The notes: generated by a model from the letters alone, not told the origin. Positions 40,717 through 51,124 are shown, counted from the first letter of the stretch. The stretch is 64,000 nucleotides of DNA from Alphaproteobacteria bacterium (GCA_947473475.1 CANJBZ010000006.1:57692-121691); one strand, 5' to 3'. Program-made: numbers and translations.

Positions 40717-41487
40717 TCAGTGGCTAACCGGATCGAGTCCCGCTTCGACCATGATGTGGCGGGCGTCGGCGTTTTGCATCGCTTTGAGCAGGGCGCGGGC
40801 GATGTCGGGGTTGGCGCTGTTGGCGCCGACCGCGCCGTCATAGCTCGACGGATTTTGCACGGCTGCCGGAAGCGGACCCACGACTTTGGCGCCCTTGATG
40901 GGTTTGATTTCGCTGATGAAGGAGATCGCCATGTCGGCTTCGCCTGCCGCCATCTTCTGCACCGCTTCGGCGCCCGTCTTGCCGTATACGGACTTTTTCA
41001 TGACCTCGTCAGTGATGCCCATTTTCTGCAACAGGCTGGTGATCGCCTGACCGGCCTGACCGCCCACCTTCGGATCGATCCAGGCGACCGACTTGGCCGC
41101 GACCAGCCGCGCCTTCAGCGCATCGACCGTCGAGATATCGATCATCGGCGCGCCATCGCGGACCGCCACGCCGATATTGGCGCGGGCAAGCTCCACACGC
41201 GTACCGGGGACAACCAGCTTTTCCTTCTCCAGCGCGGTCATGCCGACGGACGTAACCTCAACCACATCCGCTTTCTCGCCCGCGCGCACTTTGTCCTGAA
41301 TGACGCCGGTGGTGCCGACCACGAAATCCAGCGTGTGACCGTTCTTCTTGGCGAAATCCTTCGACACTTCTTCCAACGCGTGCGCCATCGCGCCGCTGAC
41401 CATGACTTTAATCTGCGCGGCGTTGGCGGTGCTTGCGAGCACAAGCGGAAGGACGGCCGCAAAGGCGGCAATACGATATTTCAACAT
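40717..41487 (-). CDS. ModA-like extracellular substrate-binding protein (orphan)
   Basis: Signal peptide, IKVMVSGAMAHALEEVSKDFAKKNGHTLDFVVGTTG; no adjacent permease or ATPase. Confidence 0.8.
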   Translation of the reverse strand: MLKYRIAAFAAVLPLVLASTANAAQIKVMVSGAMAHALEEVSKDFAKKNGHTLDFVVGTTGVIQDKVRAGEKADVVEVTSVGMTALEKEKLVVPGTRVELARANIGVAVRDGAPMIDISTVDALKARLVAAKSVAWIDPKVGGQAGQAITSLLQKMGITDEVMKKSVYGKTGAEAVQKMAAGEADMAISFISEIKPIKGAKVVGPLPAAVQNPSSYDGAVGANSANPDIARALLKAMQNADARHIMVEAGLDPVSH

Positions 41488-41506
41488 GCTTCTCCCCAAA
41501 TGAAAC

Positions 41507-43228
41507 TTAGCGGACCTGGATTTTCACCAGCTTGGATGGCGGGCGATAGGCCGGCACCCACACGGTCGGACGCGGCGCGCCCACTTCCACCTTCAGATCG
41601 CGAACTTCGTAATTCGACGGTGTCATATATTCGATCGATTTGCCCGTCTTCATGTCCATGCGATAGAGGCGGCTGCTGCTGAAATCATGCGTCCAGACGA
41701 TCTGGTTCTTGTCGTCGGCGCTGGCGGAATACGGCTCCGCATACGGCGCGGTGTATGGCTTGGCGCCTTCGATCAGCGGGTATTCCTTCAGCTCTTTCTT
41801 GTCGGGGTCGAACATCAGGATTTGCCCGGAATAGAATTCCGCCGCCCACAGACGATTCTGCCCGTCGATCTGGCCGCGGCGCGGACCCGACATCGGCGTC
41901 GGCACCTTGTATTCGGCGTAGGACACGTCTTTCGGATCGAAGATGCCGATCTTGCCTTCGCGCCAGATGTACAAATCGGTACGGCCCTTCGCGTCCGTGT
42001 CGATGTCGTAAATACCCATGTTCTTGGGGATGGGGTACAGCGTACGCTTCAGCGTCTCGCTGCTGGTATCGATCTTGGTGAGCTGGCCGTTGTCGGAGAG
42101 GTGCCAGACATTGTTGTCCGGGTCCAAACCGAACATGGCATCACCATTGGCCCACGGTGTGAATTTGCCGGTCCTGGGCTCGTATTTCACGGTCCCATGA
42201 TCCATGCCGACGATGACATTGTTCTTTTTGTCGAATTGCAACTCGTGCGCCCCGCCGCCGGGCTGACCGGGACGGCCATCGCCCGCGCCCATGGCTTCAC
42301 GGCCGGCGCCCGCCGGAACCGGGAAGGGCATCTCCTTGGCTTCGCCTGTTTTCAGGTCGATGCGGCCGAGCATGTAAGAGAAGTGGTCGGTGTAGTAGGC
42401 GAACTCCTTGTCCATGATGACGTCGTGCGGCCACACATATTGGCGGTCGCCGCGCAGCATAAAGCTGTCACGCTCGCCGCCGCGCGGAAGGTCGTATTCG
42501 GTGACGACGAGGTTTGTGGACGCTTCGTCGACGGGGCGCGGACGCTGTTTGAAGACAATCTTGTCGGATGAGCCGGGGCCGCGAATTTGCGTCAGATAAT
42601 CCGCAAGCGGCTCGATCATGTTTTTCTGGCTGAAGGCATAGGTGCCCGGCGTGTCGGCTTCCGCCGCGCGGCCCGCCATCATCTTGACGACCTTGACCCA
42701 GCCGTCATGCGTGCGGGGAACTTGCAACGCCCATTGCAGCGTGTGGCAATTGCTGCATTGGGAGAACAGCACCTTCTGCTTGTCGGTGCCGGGCAGCGCG
42801 GCAATGATTTCCGACGCGGTGGCATCGTCATAGGCCAGCGGTTTGGCCTTCAGCGTGAAATCGATTTTCGCGGTCTTGCCTGCCGCAATCGCGACGCTGT
42901 CTTTGTTGACGTGCGCGAAGTCCGGAAGATCGACCTTCACGGTGTAGGAGCCGGGGCGCACGTCCGACCAGCTCGGGAAGGAATAAGCGCCGGTCTTGTC
43001 CGAATAGACCGCCACCGTCATCGTGCTGTTCTTCATCTGCGCTTTGACGGGGATGCCCGCGAGTGGCTGGCCGTCCGGCGAGGTCACGCGCCCGGCAAGC
43101 GGTGACACAGGCTCGGCGGATTGGGATGCACTCGGCGCCAACACGCCGTAACTGGCTGCCAGAACGGCGGCAGACAACGCAACACCTGCAAGATGACGTG
43201 TCTTAAGCGTGGCGACGTGCATGGCCAT
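41507..43228 (-). CDS. Three-module secreted protein: carboxypeptidase-regulatory-like domain + c-type cytochrome + Vgb-like beta-propeller
   Basis: AGRVTSPDGQPLAGIPVKAQ...; CSNCH heme motif; repeated WFxP-type propeller blades. Confidence 0.8.
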   Translation of the reverse strand: MAMHVATLKTRHLAGVALSAAVLAASYGVLAPSASQSAEPVSPLAGRVTSPDGQPLAGIPVKAQMKNSTMTVAVYSDKTGAYSFPSWSDVRPGSYTVKVDLPDFAHVNKDSVAIAAGKTAKIDFTLKAKPLAYDDATASEIIAALPGTDKQKVLFSQCSNCHTLQWALQVPRTHDGWVKVVKMMAGRAAEADTPGTYAFSQKNMIEPLADYLTQIRGPGSSDKIVFKQRPRPVDEASTNLVVTEYDLPRGGERDSFMLRGDRQYVWPHDVIMDKEFAYYTDHFSYMLGRIDLKTGEAKEMPFPVPAGAGREAMGAGDGRPGQPGGGAHELQFDKKNNVIVGMDHGTVKYEPRTGKFTPWANGDAMFGLDPDNNVWHLSDNGQLTKIDTSSETLKRTLYPIPKNMGIYDIDTDAKGRTDLYIWREGKIGIFDPKDVSYAEYKVPTPMSGPRRGQIDGQNRLWAAEFYSGQILMFDPDKKELKEYPLIEGAKPYTAPYAEPYSASADDKNQIVWTHDFSSSRLYRMDMKTGKSIEYMTPSNYEVRDLKVEVGAPRPTVWVPAYRPPSKLVKIQVR

Positions 43229-43307
43229 GTCGGTTCCTCCCAGCTTGTTTTGCCGCGATGATACGCCGCACAGCCGGGGGGCTCAACGCCCCTGCGCACG
43301 CTATTCG

Positions 43308-43784
43308 CTATTGCATGCCTTTGGCGGTTTCGATGGCGCGGCGAAAGCCGATGGGATCGGCGATGGTCGGAATCACGATGGCATCCACGCCGGTTCCCTC
43401 GATCTTCAGGTGCCCATAGCCCCACATGCGCCCCCACAGGCTTTGATGGACTTCGACCCCTTCAATGTTCGGCAGGGCGATTTCATCGGTGTGAAGGGAA
43501 AGAAACCCGGTCTTTTTCACAAAGCGGTGGGAGGTGATCCCGATTTCCGTGCTCCATTTGCGGATCATCAGGCGCAGGAAAATGAAGGCGCCAATCACCA
43601 GCAGCACAAGCGCCGCTGAGACTGCGCTCCGGCGCGTGTCTGGATCGCTGAGATTGTCCGCGGCGATCACCAGGGCGAGCGGGACAACGACGGCAAGCCA
43701 AGCATTCACCGAGTACCACCAGTGAAAGTGGGCCAGGCCGACGATACGCTCGCCGTCGCCTAACGATCTGACGATATACGCCAT
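43308..43784 (-). CDS. PH domain-containing membrane protein
   Basis: Two TM segments then TEIGITSHRFVKKTGFLSLHTDEIALPNIEGVEVHQSLWGRMWGYGHLKI. Confidence 0.75.
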   Translation of the reverse strand: MAYIVRSLGDGERIVGLAHFHWWYSVNAWLAVVVPLALVIAADNLSDPDTRRSAVSAALVLLVIGAFIFLRLMIRKWSTEIGITSHRFVKKTGFLSLHTDEIALPNIEGVEVHQSLWGRMWGYGHLKIEGTGVDAIVIPTIADPIGFRRAIETAKGMQ

Positions 43785-43825
43785 GAGGACCGAACTCCGA
43801 GGGGAAGGCGATCCTACGAGCTCAA

Positions 43826-43858
43826 AAAAAGAAATCCCATTCGGAAGAATGGGATTTC
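43826..43858 (-). terminator. Rho-independent terminator (minus strand)
   Basis: gaaatcccattcggaagaatgggatttc hairpin with A-tract on the plus strand, so U-tract on minus transcript. Confidence 0.85.
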
Positions 43859-43891
43859 AGTGCTTAAGGGGGTGTTCGGGGTATTTCAGGC

Positions 43892-44386
43892 TTACACAAA
43901 CCCGATGAAGCGGCCGCAGATCACCACGCTGACCCAGAAGGCCATGGACATGGCGCCGGCGAAACGGGCGCTGAAGGGCGGGATGGAATCGCTGTTCCAC
44001 AGGCTCACGTTACGGAACGTCACGAGTTGGAAGAACACCATGTTCAGGCCGGCCAGCGCCATCAGCACCATCTTCACATCAAAGAACGCCATGCCCAGAT
44101 AAGCGATCGGCTTGGACGACCAGAGCAGCACGCCGAAGATGGTCGCCACGATGAAGGCGGTCCAGGTGTAGGGAAGCATCTGATCGGAAAGTTCCGTCAC
44201 CGAGCGATGGCGCTCAACAAGGCCCATCAGGCGCAGATCCAGCCGGGTGATCGAGCCCACCACGAAGACAATGGACAGAACGTGGATGCATTCCATAGTG
44301 GGGAACAGCCAGAGAGATTCACGGACGTTTTCCGCGAAAGTCGTGTTGTCGATCCACGCAAGCAGACCGTTGATTGCGTCAAACAT
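43892..44386 (-). CDS. DUF6644-like integral membrane protein
   Basis: 164 aa multi-TM; LFPTMECIHVLSIVFVVGSITRLDLRLMG. Confidence 0.65.
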   Translation of the reverse strand: MFDAINGLLAWIDNTTFAENVRESLWLFPTMECIHVLSIVFVVGSITRLDLRLMGLVERHRSVTELSDQMLPYTWTAFIVATIFGVLLWSSKPIAYLGMAFFDVKMVLMALAGLNMVFFQLVTFRNVSLWNSDSIPPFSARFAGAMSMAFWVSVVICGRFIGFV

Positions 44387-44441
44387 TGGATTTCACCTTC
44401 CGTATAAGTTCGTAGGATTGCGAGTGTTTGGACGGACGATT

Positions 44442-44945
44442 CTACGTGGCGTAGGCGACCAGACGGCCCGCCACGGCAATCCCGAACCAGAGGGTAAGCG
44501 AGGCGACCGCGAGCAAACTCACCGTGCTCTGCCGTTGTGCCGTACGCTCCCAGTAGTTTTCATCGCCCTTCGTGGTGTTTTGAACCACCGCCGCAATCGC
44601 AACCGAGATCAGCACGAGCGTCATCTTGGTGAGGAAGGTTGTGCTGCCGAGTTCGCGTGTGGGTTCCGCGATGGTCTGAACGATGCCGGTGGCCAGCAGC
44701 ACCGTAAGGGCGCCCCAGGTCCATGGCATCACGTTTGAAGCGACTTTGCCCAATGTTTCGCGCGTGCCGGCAATGCGAAGGGCCCGCAGGTTCAACAGCC
44801 CAGCACAGATCATCAGAACCGACACCGCCAGGATGTGGATAGTCTGCGACATCGGCACGATGAGCCACGTGGACATCTTCGTCGTGTCGGAGAAAAAAGT
44901 GTGGAGCGGCGTTTGTACGAGCCAATCACCTAAAGCTGTAAACAT
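44442..44945 (-). CDS. DUF6644-like integral membrane protein (paralog)
   Basis: 167 aa multi-TM; LIVPMSQTIHILAVSVLMICAGLLNLRALRIAG aligns with neighbour. Confidence 0.65.
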   Translation of the reverse strand: MFTALGDWLVQTPLHTFFSDTTKMSTWLIVPMSQTIHILAVSVLMICAGLLNLRALRIAGTRETLGKVASNVMPWTWGALTVLLATGIVQTIAEPTRELGSTTFLTKMTLVLISVAIAAVVQNTTKGDENYWERTAQRQSTVSLLAVASLTLWFGIAVAGRLVAYAT

Positions 44946-45006
44946 TTTAACCCCCGGGGTCTGGTTTCCGTAGGTTGAAAGTTAGTGCGCGGCCGGACCG
45001 TTTGGT

Positions 45007-45020
45007 TTGATACAGGTCAA
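45007..45020. promoter_or_regulatory. Putative FNR/FixK-type binding site
   Basis: TTGATACAGGTCAA, near-consensus TTGAT-N4-RTCAA, 62-75 bp upstream of the 44945 start. Confidence 0.6.
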
Positions 45021-45168
45021 GCCGCCGCAAACTCCCCGGCGCGCAAAACGCTTCGCGTATGCAGCAACGCCAGGAGTCGCGCGGTGTTTACCGGCGCGTG
45101 TTTTCGAAGTTTGGGACGCGTGCGGCGTTGCGGCGCAGGGCGTTTACCGCTTCGCCCGCGCGTGACGG

Positions 45169-47568
45169 TTACTCGTGGCCTTCAGGCAGCAGTATCTCGC
45201 GTTTGCCCTGGTGGTTCGGCTTGCTGATCATGCCGTCTTCTTCCATCCGCTCGATCAGACGCGCGGCGCGGTTGTAACCGATCTGTAGGCGACGCTGGAT
45301 GTAGGAGGTGGAGACTTTGCGCTCGCGCGCCACGATGGCGACCGCTTTGTCGAAAAGATCGTCGCCGCCTTCTCCGCCAGCCGCCAAACCGTAGGGATCG
45401 TCCGCGTCGCCATCGGGCTCTTCGGTGACCGCTTCGAGATATTCGGGGTGACCTTGCGTCTTCAAAAAACGGACGACGTCCTCCACCTCGGTATCGGTGA
45501 CAAAGGGGCCGTGGACGCGGCGGATGCGTCCGCCGGCCATCATATAGAGCATGTCGCCCTGGCCCAGGAGCTGCTCGGCCCCCTGTTCGCCGAGAATGGT
45601 GCGCGAGTCGATTTTCGAGGTGACCTGGAAGCTGATGCGGGTCGGGAAGTTCGCCTTGATCGTGCCGGTGATGACGTCGACGGATGGACGCTGCGTTGCC
45701 GCAATCAGGTGAATACCGGCAGCGCGCGCCATTTGCGCGAGACGCTGCACCGCGCCTTCGATTTCCTTGCCTGAGATCATCATCAGGTCGGCCATTTCGT
45801 CGACCACGACGACGATGAACGGCATGGGTTCGAGTTCGAGCACTTCATCTTCGTAGATCGGCTGGCCGGTCTCGCGATTGAAGCCGGTCTGAACGGTACG
45901 CTTGAGGACCTCGCCCTTTTCCTTCGCGTTGCGGACGCGCTCGTTGAAGGCTTCGACGCCGCGCACGCCCACCTTGGCCATTTTGCTGTAGCGGTTTTCC
46001 ATCTCCTTCACCGCCCATTTCAGGGCGACGACGGCCTTCTTGGGATCGATGACGACGGGCGACAGCAGATGCGGAATTCCATCGTACACGGATAATTCCA
46101 GCATCTTCGGGTCGATCATGATGATGCGGCAATGCTCCGGCGGCATGCGGTACAGCAGCGACAGGATCATCGTGTTCAGCGCGACGGATTTGCCTGAGCC
46201 GGTTGTGCCCGCGATCAGGAGATGGGGCATTTTGGCCAGATCGGCCATGACGGCCTCGCCGCCGATGGTCTTGCCCAGAGCCAGCGTCAAAGGCGCGCGC
46301 GACTTTTCATATTCGGGCGCGGCGAACAGCTCCCGCAAATAAACGGTTTCGCGCTTCAGGTTCGGCAGCTCGATGCCGATGACGTTGCGGCCCGGAATGA
46401 CGGCCACGCGCGCGGCAACGGCGCTCATGGAGCGGGCGATATCGTCGGACAGCGAAATAACGCGCGAGGACTTTACGCCCGCGGCAGGCTCCAATTCGTA
46501 CAGCGTGACGACGGGGCCGGGCCGCACTGCGGTGATACGCCCGCGCACGCCGAAATCGCCGAGCACCGCTTCGAGCAGACGCGCATTTTCTTCCAGCGCA
46601 TCGTCCGAATAGGCGGGCGCCGCGGAGTCCGTGGGCGGTTCGGTCAGAAGCCCCAGAGGCGGGAGTTGGTATTCGCCTTCCGCAAGATTGAGCGCAGGCT
46701 GGAGGCCGGACTTGCCTTTGGACTTGCCGCGGCGTGTCTCCTCGCGTTGTACGCGCTTGCCGGATGGCTCAATGGGTTCCCCGGAAATCAGGACGTCGAT
46801 CTCCGCGTCATCGAAGTCGTCTTCGAACGCGGGCTCGTCATCATCGTCGCGGTCGAGCGCGTCTTCGCGTTCCGCGCGATCACGCCGGCGGAAGGCCAGC
46901 CGTCCGAGCGACAGGGTCCCACTCCAGGCGGACACGCCCGTTGAGGCGATGGCATGCCAGAGGCTGGCCGTCTTGATGCCTGTCGCCAGGAACACCAGCA
47001 CCGCGCCCAGCATCGCGAACAGAATTGGAATGATCGTAAGAAGCCATGGCGCGGTGAATTCTGCCGCAACCTTGCCGGTAAAAAACATGGCCATGCGGCC
47101 GGGAATGCCGCCGCTGCCGGCTGGCAGCGCGGTCAACTCGGGTAGCGCGCCGAAGGATGCGGCGAGCAGGAATGCGCCCAAGAAAAGCGCCAGGATGCGC
47201 AGCGCCAGTTGGCTGACCCGACCGCCTCTCGCGATCTGCCAGCCCCACGCCGCAAGGGTGAGGCCAAACGCCAGGGCGGCGCCGCCGAAGAGCTGGAACA
47301 GGGAATCGGCCGTATAGGCGCCCGCGCCCCCAAGCCAGTTCGTGGGCTCGCGCCCCGTCGCGACATTGAGACTGGGATCGGCGGAGTCGTAGCTGAGCAA
47401 ACTGACGAAGAGGGTGAATGCGAGGACCAGAAGGGCAATGCCGAGCGTCCGCCAGAGCGTCTCGGCCAGCAAATCGACGAACCAGCCGCGAAAGGCGTTC
47501 AGCGCATCCGCGATCTGTCCCTTGCGGGAGCGCGGTTGATAGACCCCGGCACTGCGATTGGCGGCCAT
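45169..47568 (-). CDS. ftsK: DNA translocase FtsK
   Basis: 4 TM N-terminus, AGTTGSGKSVALNTMILSLLYR, C-terminal gamma winged helix STSYIQRRLQIGYNRAARLIERME; start reassigned. Confidence 0.95.
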   Translation of the reverse strand: MAANRSAGVYQPRSRKGQIADALNAFRGWFVDLLAETLWRTLGIALLVLAFTLFVSLLSYDSADPSLNVATGREPTNWLGGAGAYTADSLFQLFGGAALAFGLTLAAWGWQIARGGRVSQLALRILALFLGAFLLAASFGALPELTALPAGSGGIPGRMAMFFTGKVAAEFTAPWLLTIIPILFAMLGAVLVFLATGIKTASLWHAIASTGVSAWSGTLSLGRLAFRRRDRAEREDALDRDDDDEPAFEDDFDDAEIDVLISGEPIEPSGKRVQREETRRGKSKGKSGLQPALNLAEGEYQLPPLGLLTEPPTDSAAPAYSDDALEENARLLEAVLGDFGVRGRITAVRPGPVVTLYELEPAAGVKSSRVISLSDDIARSMSAVAARVAVIPGRNVIGIELPNLKRETVYLRELFAAPEYEKSRAPLTLALGKTIGGEAVMADLAKMPHLLIAGTTGSGKSVALNTMILSLLYRMPPEHCRIIMIDPKMLELSVYDGIPHLLSPVVIDPKKAVVALKWAVKEMENRYSKMAKVGVRGVEAFNERVRNAKEKGEVLKRTVQTGFNRETGQPIYEDEVLELEPMPFIVVVVDEMADLMMISGKEIEGAVQRLAQMARAAGIHLIAATQRPSVDVITGTIKANFPTRISFQVTSKIDSRTILGEQGAEQLLGQGDMLYMMAGGRIRRVHGPFVTDTEVEDVVRFLKTQGHPEYLEAVTEEPDGDADDPYGLAAGGEGGDDLFDKAVAIVARERKVSTSYIQRRLQIGYNRAARLIERMEEDGMISKPNHQGKREILLPEGHE

Positions 47569-47570
47569 TC

Positions 47571-48794
47571 TCAGTTCGCCTCCTGCAAGAAGTCCGCAAT
47601 GCGACCGAGTGCGGCTTCGATGGTGAGAGAATCGTGAACCAGCGCAACGCGAACGTAGCGGTGTCCGGGATTGCTCGTGGGATCGCCTGGAATTTGCTCG
47701 ACGCCCATATAGGCGCCGGGCATGACGCGAACCCCATATTTGCGCCACAGCGACTTGGCGAACGCCGCGCCGTCACCCACGTCGAGCCAGAGATAGAAAC
47801 TTCCCGGCGGAACGCGGAAGCCTGTGTGATTGCCGAGCAGCCGGCGCGCGATGGCAAAGCGCTCTTGATACAAAGCCCGGTTCTTTTCGACATGGGCTTC
47901 ATCGTTCCAGGCGGCGGCCGATGCCTCCAGCACGGGAATGGGCACCTGCGGCGCGGAGGTGTTGCGGAACCGCGTCATGGGCGCGATCAGACTGTCCGGG
48001 CCGAACACAAATCCCGACCGTAAGCCCGGTGCGCTCGACCGTTTGGACAGGGAATGGAACGCCAGCAGCCGTTCGAAGCCGCCGGTCATGGCATAGCGCA
48101 CTTCCAGCGCGCCGACGGGCGGGGCTCCGTCATAAATCTCGCAATAGCATTCGTCCGCCAGCACCACGAAATCGTAGCGGTCGGCCAGATCGAACAGACG
48201 CCGCCAGTCCGAAGCGGTGGCGCAGGCCCCTTCCGGATTGGAAGGCGAGCAGAAGAAGGCCGCGACGGTCCGTTCCAGAACGTCTTTGGGGACGCTCGCG
48301 AAATCGGGCAGGAAGCCGGTCTCCTCGCGAGACGGGACATAATACGCCTCCGCGCCTGCTGCCAGCACAGCAGCGGGATAGGTCACGTAAAACGGGTTGG
48401 GGATCAGGACGACGGGACGGCCGCCGTTTTTTGTCTCGGGCGTCAACGGGGGAATGGCGAAGAACAGCCCCTCGCGCGAGCCATTGAGTGGAATGATCTG
48501 CTTGTCCGCATCAATGGAACTGGCCGGAAGGTTGAACCTTCGGCACAGCCATCTGGCCGCGGCGGTACGAAAGGAAGGCGTGCCGGCAATCGGCGGATAG
48601 CGGCCGAAGTCGCGGGCGTGCTTGGCGATGGTTTCCGCGATCAGCGCGGGCGGTTCGTCCTGCGGCTCGCCCACGGTGAGCACAATCGGTCCGCTCTTGC
48701 CCGGCGGGAAGCTCTCAGGGAGAACCCCGTCAAGCAACTGAGCCAGGCGCTGGAACGAAGACGAAGGAGCATGCGCCATGCGACCGGAAAGCAA
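47571..48794 (-). CDS. PLP-dependent aminotransferase class I/II
   Basis: PGKSGPIVLTVGEPQDEPP, FCSPSNPEGACA, HSLSKRSSAPGLRSGF. Confidence 0.88.
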   Translation of the reverse strand: MLSGRMAHAPSSSFQRLAQLLDGVLPESFPPGKSGPIVLTVGEPQDEPPALIAETIAKHARDFGRYPPIAGTPSFRTAAARWLCRRFNLPASSIDADKQIIPLNGSREGLFFAIPPLTPETKNGGRPVVLIPNPFYVTYPAAVLAAGAEAYYVPSREETGFLPDFASVPKDVLERTVAAFFCSPSNPEGACATASDWRRLFDLADRYDFVVLADECYCEIYDGAPPVGALEVRYAMTGGFERLLAFHSLSKRSSAPGLRSGFVFGPDSLIAPMTRFRNTSAPQVPIPVLEASAAAWNDEAHVEKNRALYQERFAIARRLLGNHTGFRVPPGSFYLWLDVGDGAAFAKSLWRKYGVRVMPGAYMGVEQIPGDPTSNPGHRYVRVALVHDSLTIEAALGRIADFLQEAN

Positions 48795-48919
48795 CGGGAA
48801 TACCTCGACGAATCAGGACTTAAGGACCGTGCCAAAATAGCTGGGGATTAGCCGGGTGTCATCCGGTGCTGAGATGGGCCTCCATCGGCTGACCCGCGTT
48901 GGAAGACGCGCAAGCCTTT

Positions 48920-48957
48920 CCCCAAAAGAAAAGGGCGCCCGGAGGCGCCCTTAAGTT
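48920..48957 (-). terminator. Rho-independent terminator of amtB (minus strand)
   Basis: aaaagaaaagggcgcccggaggcgccctt hairpin. Confidence 0.8.
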
Positions 48958-48974
48958 GGGGAGATTGCAGAAAA

Positions 48975-50438
48975 TCAGGCGTGAACGGTTTCACCGTGAA
49001 GATTGATGTCGAGGCCCTCGACTTCGACATCGCGCTTCACGCGCAGGCCGATCGTGGCATCGATGATCTTCAGGATGATGAGGGTGGCAATGGCGCAGTA
49101 CACGAAGACCGCGACAATGCTGTAGATCTGGATGAGGATCTGGCCGTAATTGCCGTCGAAGATCGCGCCCTTGCCCAGCGAGTTGATGGCGCTGGAAGCG
49201 AACACGCCCGTCAGAACGGCGCCAAGCGCACCGCCCACGCCATGCACGCCGAAGGCGTCCAGGGCGTCGTCATAGCCGAAGATGCGCTTCAGATGGACGG
49301 CGGAGAAGTAACACACCACGCCGGCCATCAGGCCGATGATGAGCGCGCTTGAAGGGGTTACGAAGCCGCTGGCCGGCGTAATCGCAACCAGACCCGCCAC
49401 TGCGCCGGAGATCATGCCGAGGACAGAAGGCTTCTTGGCAATCATCCACTCCACGAACATCCATGCGAGCGAAGCGCCTGCGGTAGCGATCTGCGTGGCC
49501 GCTGCTGCCATGCCGGCGTTAACGTTGGAGGTCACGGCGGAACCGGCGTTGAAGCCGAACCAGCCGACCCACAGGAGCGAAGCGCCGATGACGCTGAGCA
49601 CCAGATTATGCGGCGCCATGTTTTCGGTGCCGTACCCAACGCGCTTGCCCAGAACGATACAGGTGATAAGGCCCGCGGTACCGGCATTCAGGTGAACCAC
49701 GGTGCCGCCGGCGTAGTCGAGAGCGCCCAAGCTGCCGAGCCAGCCGCCGCCCCAGACCCAATGCGCGATCGGGCAGTAGACCAGGATCAGCCACAGCGAC
49801 ATGAACCACATGAAGGCCGAGAATTTCATACGATCCGCCAGCGCGCCTGCGATGAGCGCGGGCGTGATGATGGCGAAGGTCATCTGGAAGAACATGTAGA
49901 CCGATTCAGGAATGGTCGCGGCCAGCGGATTGACCGAGTTCAAACCCATGGGTCCAAGCAGCAGATAATTGAAGCTGCCTATGAACTGCTGCATGCCCGC
50001 ATTGGGGTTGGGCGTGAAGGCAATCGAATAGCCGATGACCATCCACAGGACTGTGATGACGCAGGTGGCGCCGAAGCTCTGCGCCAGCGTCGCCAGCACG
50101 TTCTTTTTGCGCACCATGCCGCCGTAAAACAGCGCCAGGCCGGGAATGGTCATCATCAATACGAGCAAGCTGGAGGTCAGCATCCAGGCGGTATCGCCGG
50201 TGTCGATCTTCGGCGGCGCCGGCGCCTCTGCGGCAGGAGCGGCGTCTGCAGGGGCCGCTGCCGCTGCTTCGGCTGCCGGAGGGGCTGCGTCGGCTGGGGC
50301 TGGGGCTGCTTCGGTGGCAGCGGGAGCGGCCGGCGGGGCCGCGGCGTCCTGGGCATGCACGGTCGCGCCGCCCAAAATCATAAAGGCCGCGGCGCCTGCC
50401 ACCACGGTCCGGCTGAACCATTTCATCATCGTGTTCAT
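48975..50438 (-). CDS. amtB: ammonium transporter
   Basis: 487 aa, 11 TM, Ala/Pro-rich leader, GGTVVHLNAGTAGLI. Confidence 0.95.
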   Translation of the reverse strand: MNTMMKWFSRTVVAGAAAFMILGGATVHAQDAAAPPAAPAATEAAPAPADAAPPAAEAAAAAPADAAPAAEAPAPPKIDTGDTAWMLTSSLLVLMMTIPGLALFYGGMVRKKNVLATLAQSFGATCVITVLWMVIGYSIAFTPNPNAGMQQFIGSFNYLLLGPMGLNSVNPLAATIPESVYMFFQMTFAIITPALIAGALADRMKFSAFMWFMSLWLILVYCPIAHWVWGGGWLGSLGALDYAGGTVVHLNAGTAGLITCIVLGKRVGYGTENMAPHNLVLSVIGASLLWVGWFGFNAGSAVTSNVNAGMAAAATQIATAGASLAWMFVEWMIAKKPSVLGMISGAVAGLVAITPASGFVTPSSALIIGLMAGVVCYFSAVHLKRIFGYDDALDAFGVHGVGGALGAVLTGVFASSAINSLGKGAIFDGNYGQILIQIYSIVAVFVYCAIATLIILKIIDATIGLRVKRDVEVEGLDINLHGETVHA

Positions 50439-50464
50439 CGTCTTTTTCCTTAAATGTCTATTGC

Positions 50465-50854
<390 letters not shown>

Positions 50855-50864
50855 TCAAAAGGGA

Positions 50865-50881
50865 ATCAAGAACCGTGCCGG
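50865..50881 (-). promoter_or_regulatory. Possible sigma-54 promoter of glnK-amtB
   Basis: Reverse complement ccGGCACggttcTTGat resembles TGGCACG-N4-TTGC, about 60 bp upstream of glnK; -12 element imperfect. Confidence 0.4.
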
Positions 50882-51124
50882 TTTTGCGCAAATGCGGTAA
50901 ATCATTGGAATCGTTCAGTCTCTTTCGTGTGACGGGCGAATCCCCGCCGTTCCCCTGGAGGTCGCAGCCCAATTTTTAGGCAAAATTTCTAAAATGCACA
51001 GTATTTAGGCGCATGCCTGAAAGTTGGCCACTTTGCCTCGGGAGTGGGCACGAATTGGCGGTTTCCCTCTGGCCCGGCACAGGTAAGATGCCGATGCATT
51101 TCCGGTGTCGAGCTGTCCCACGTA

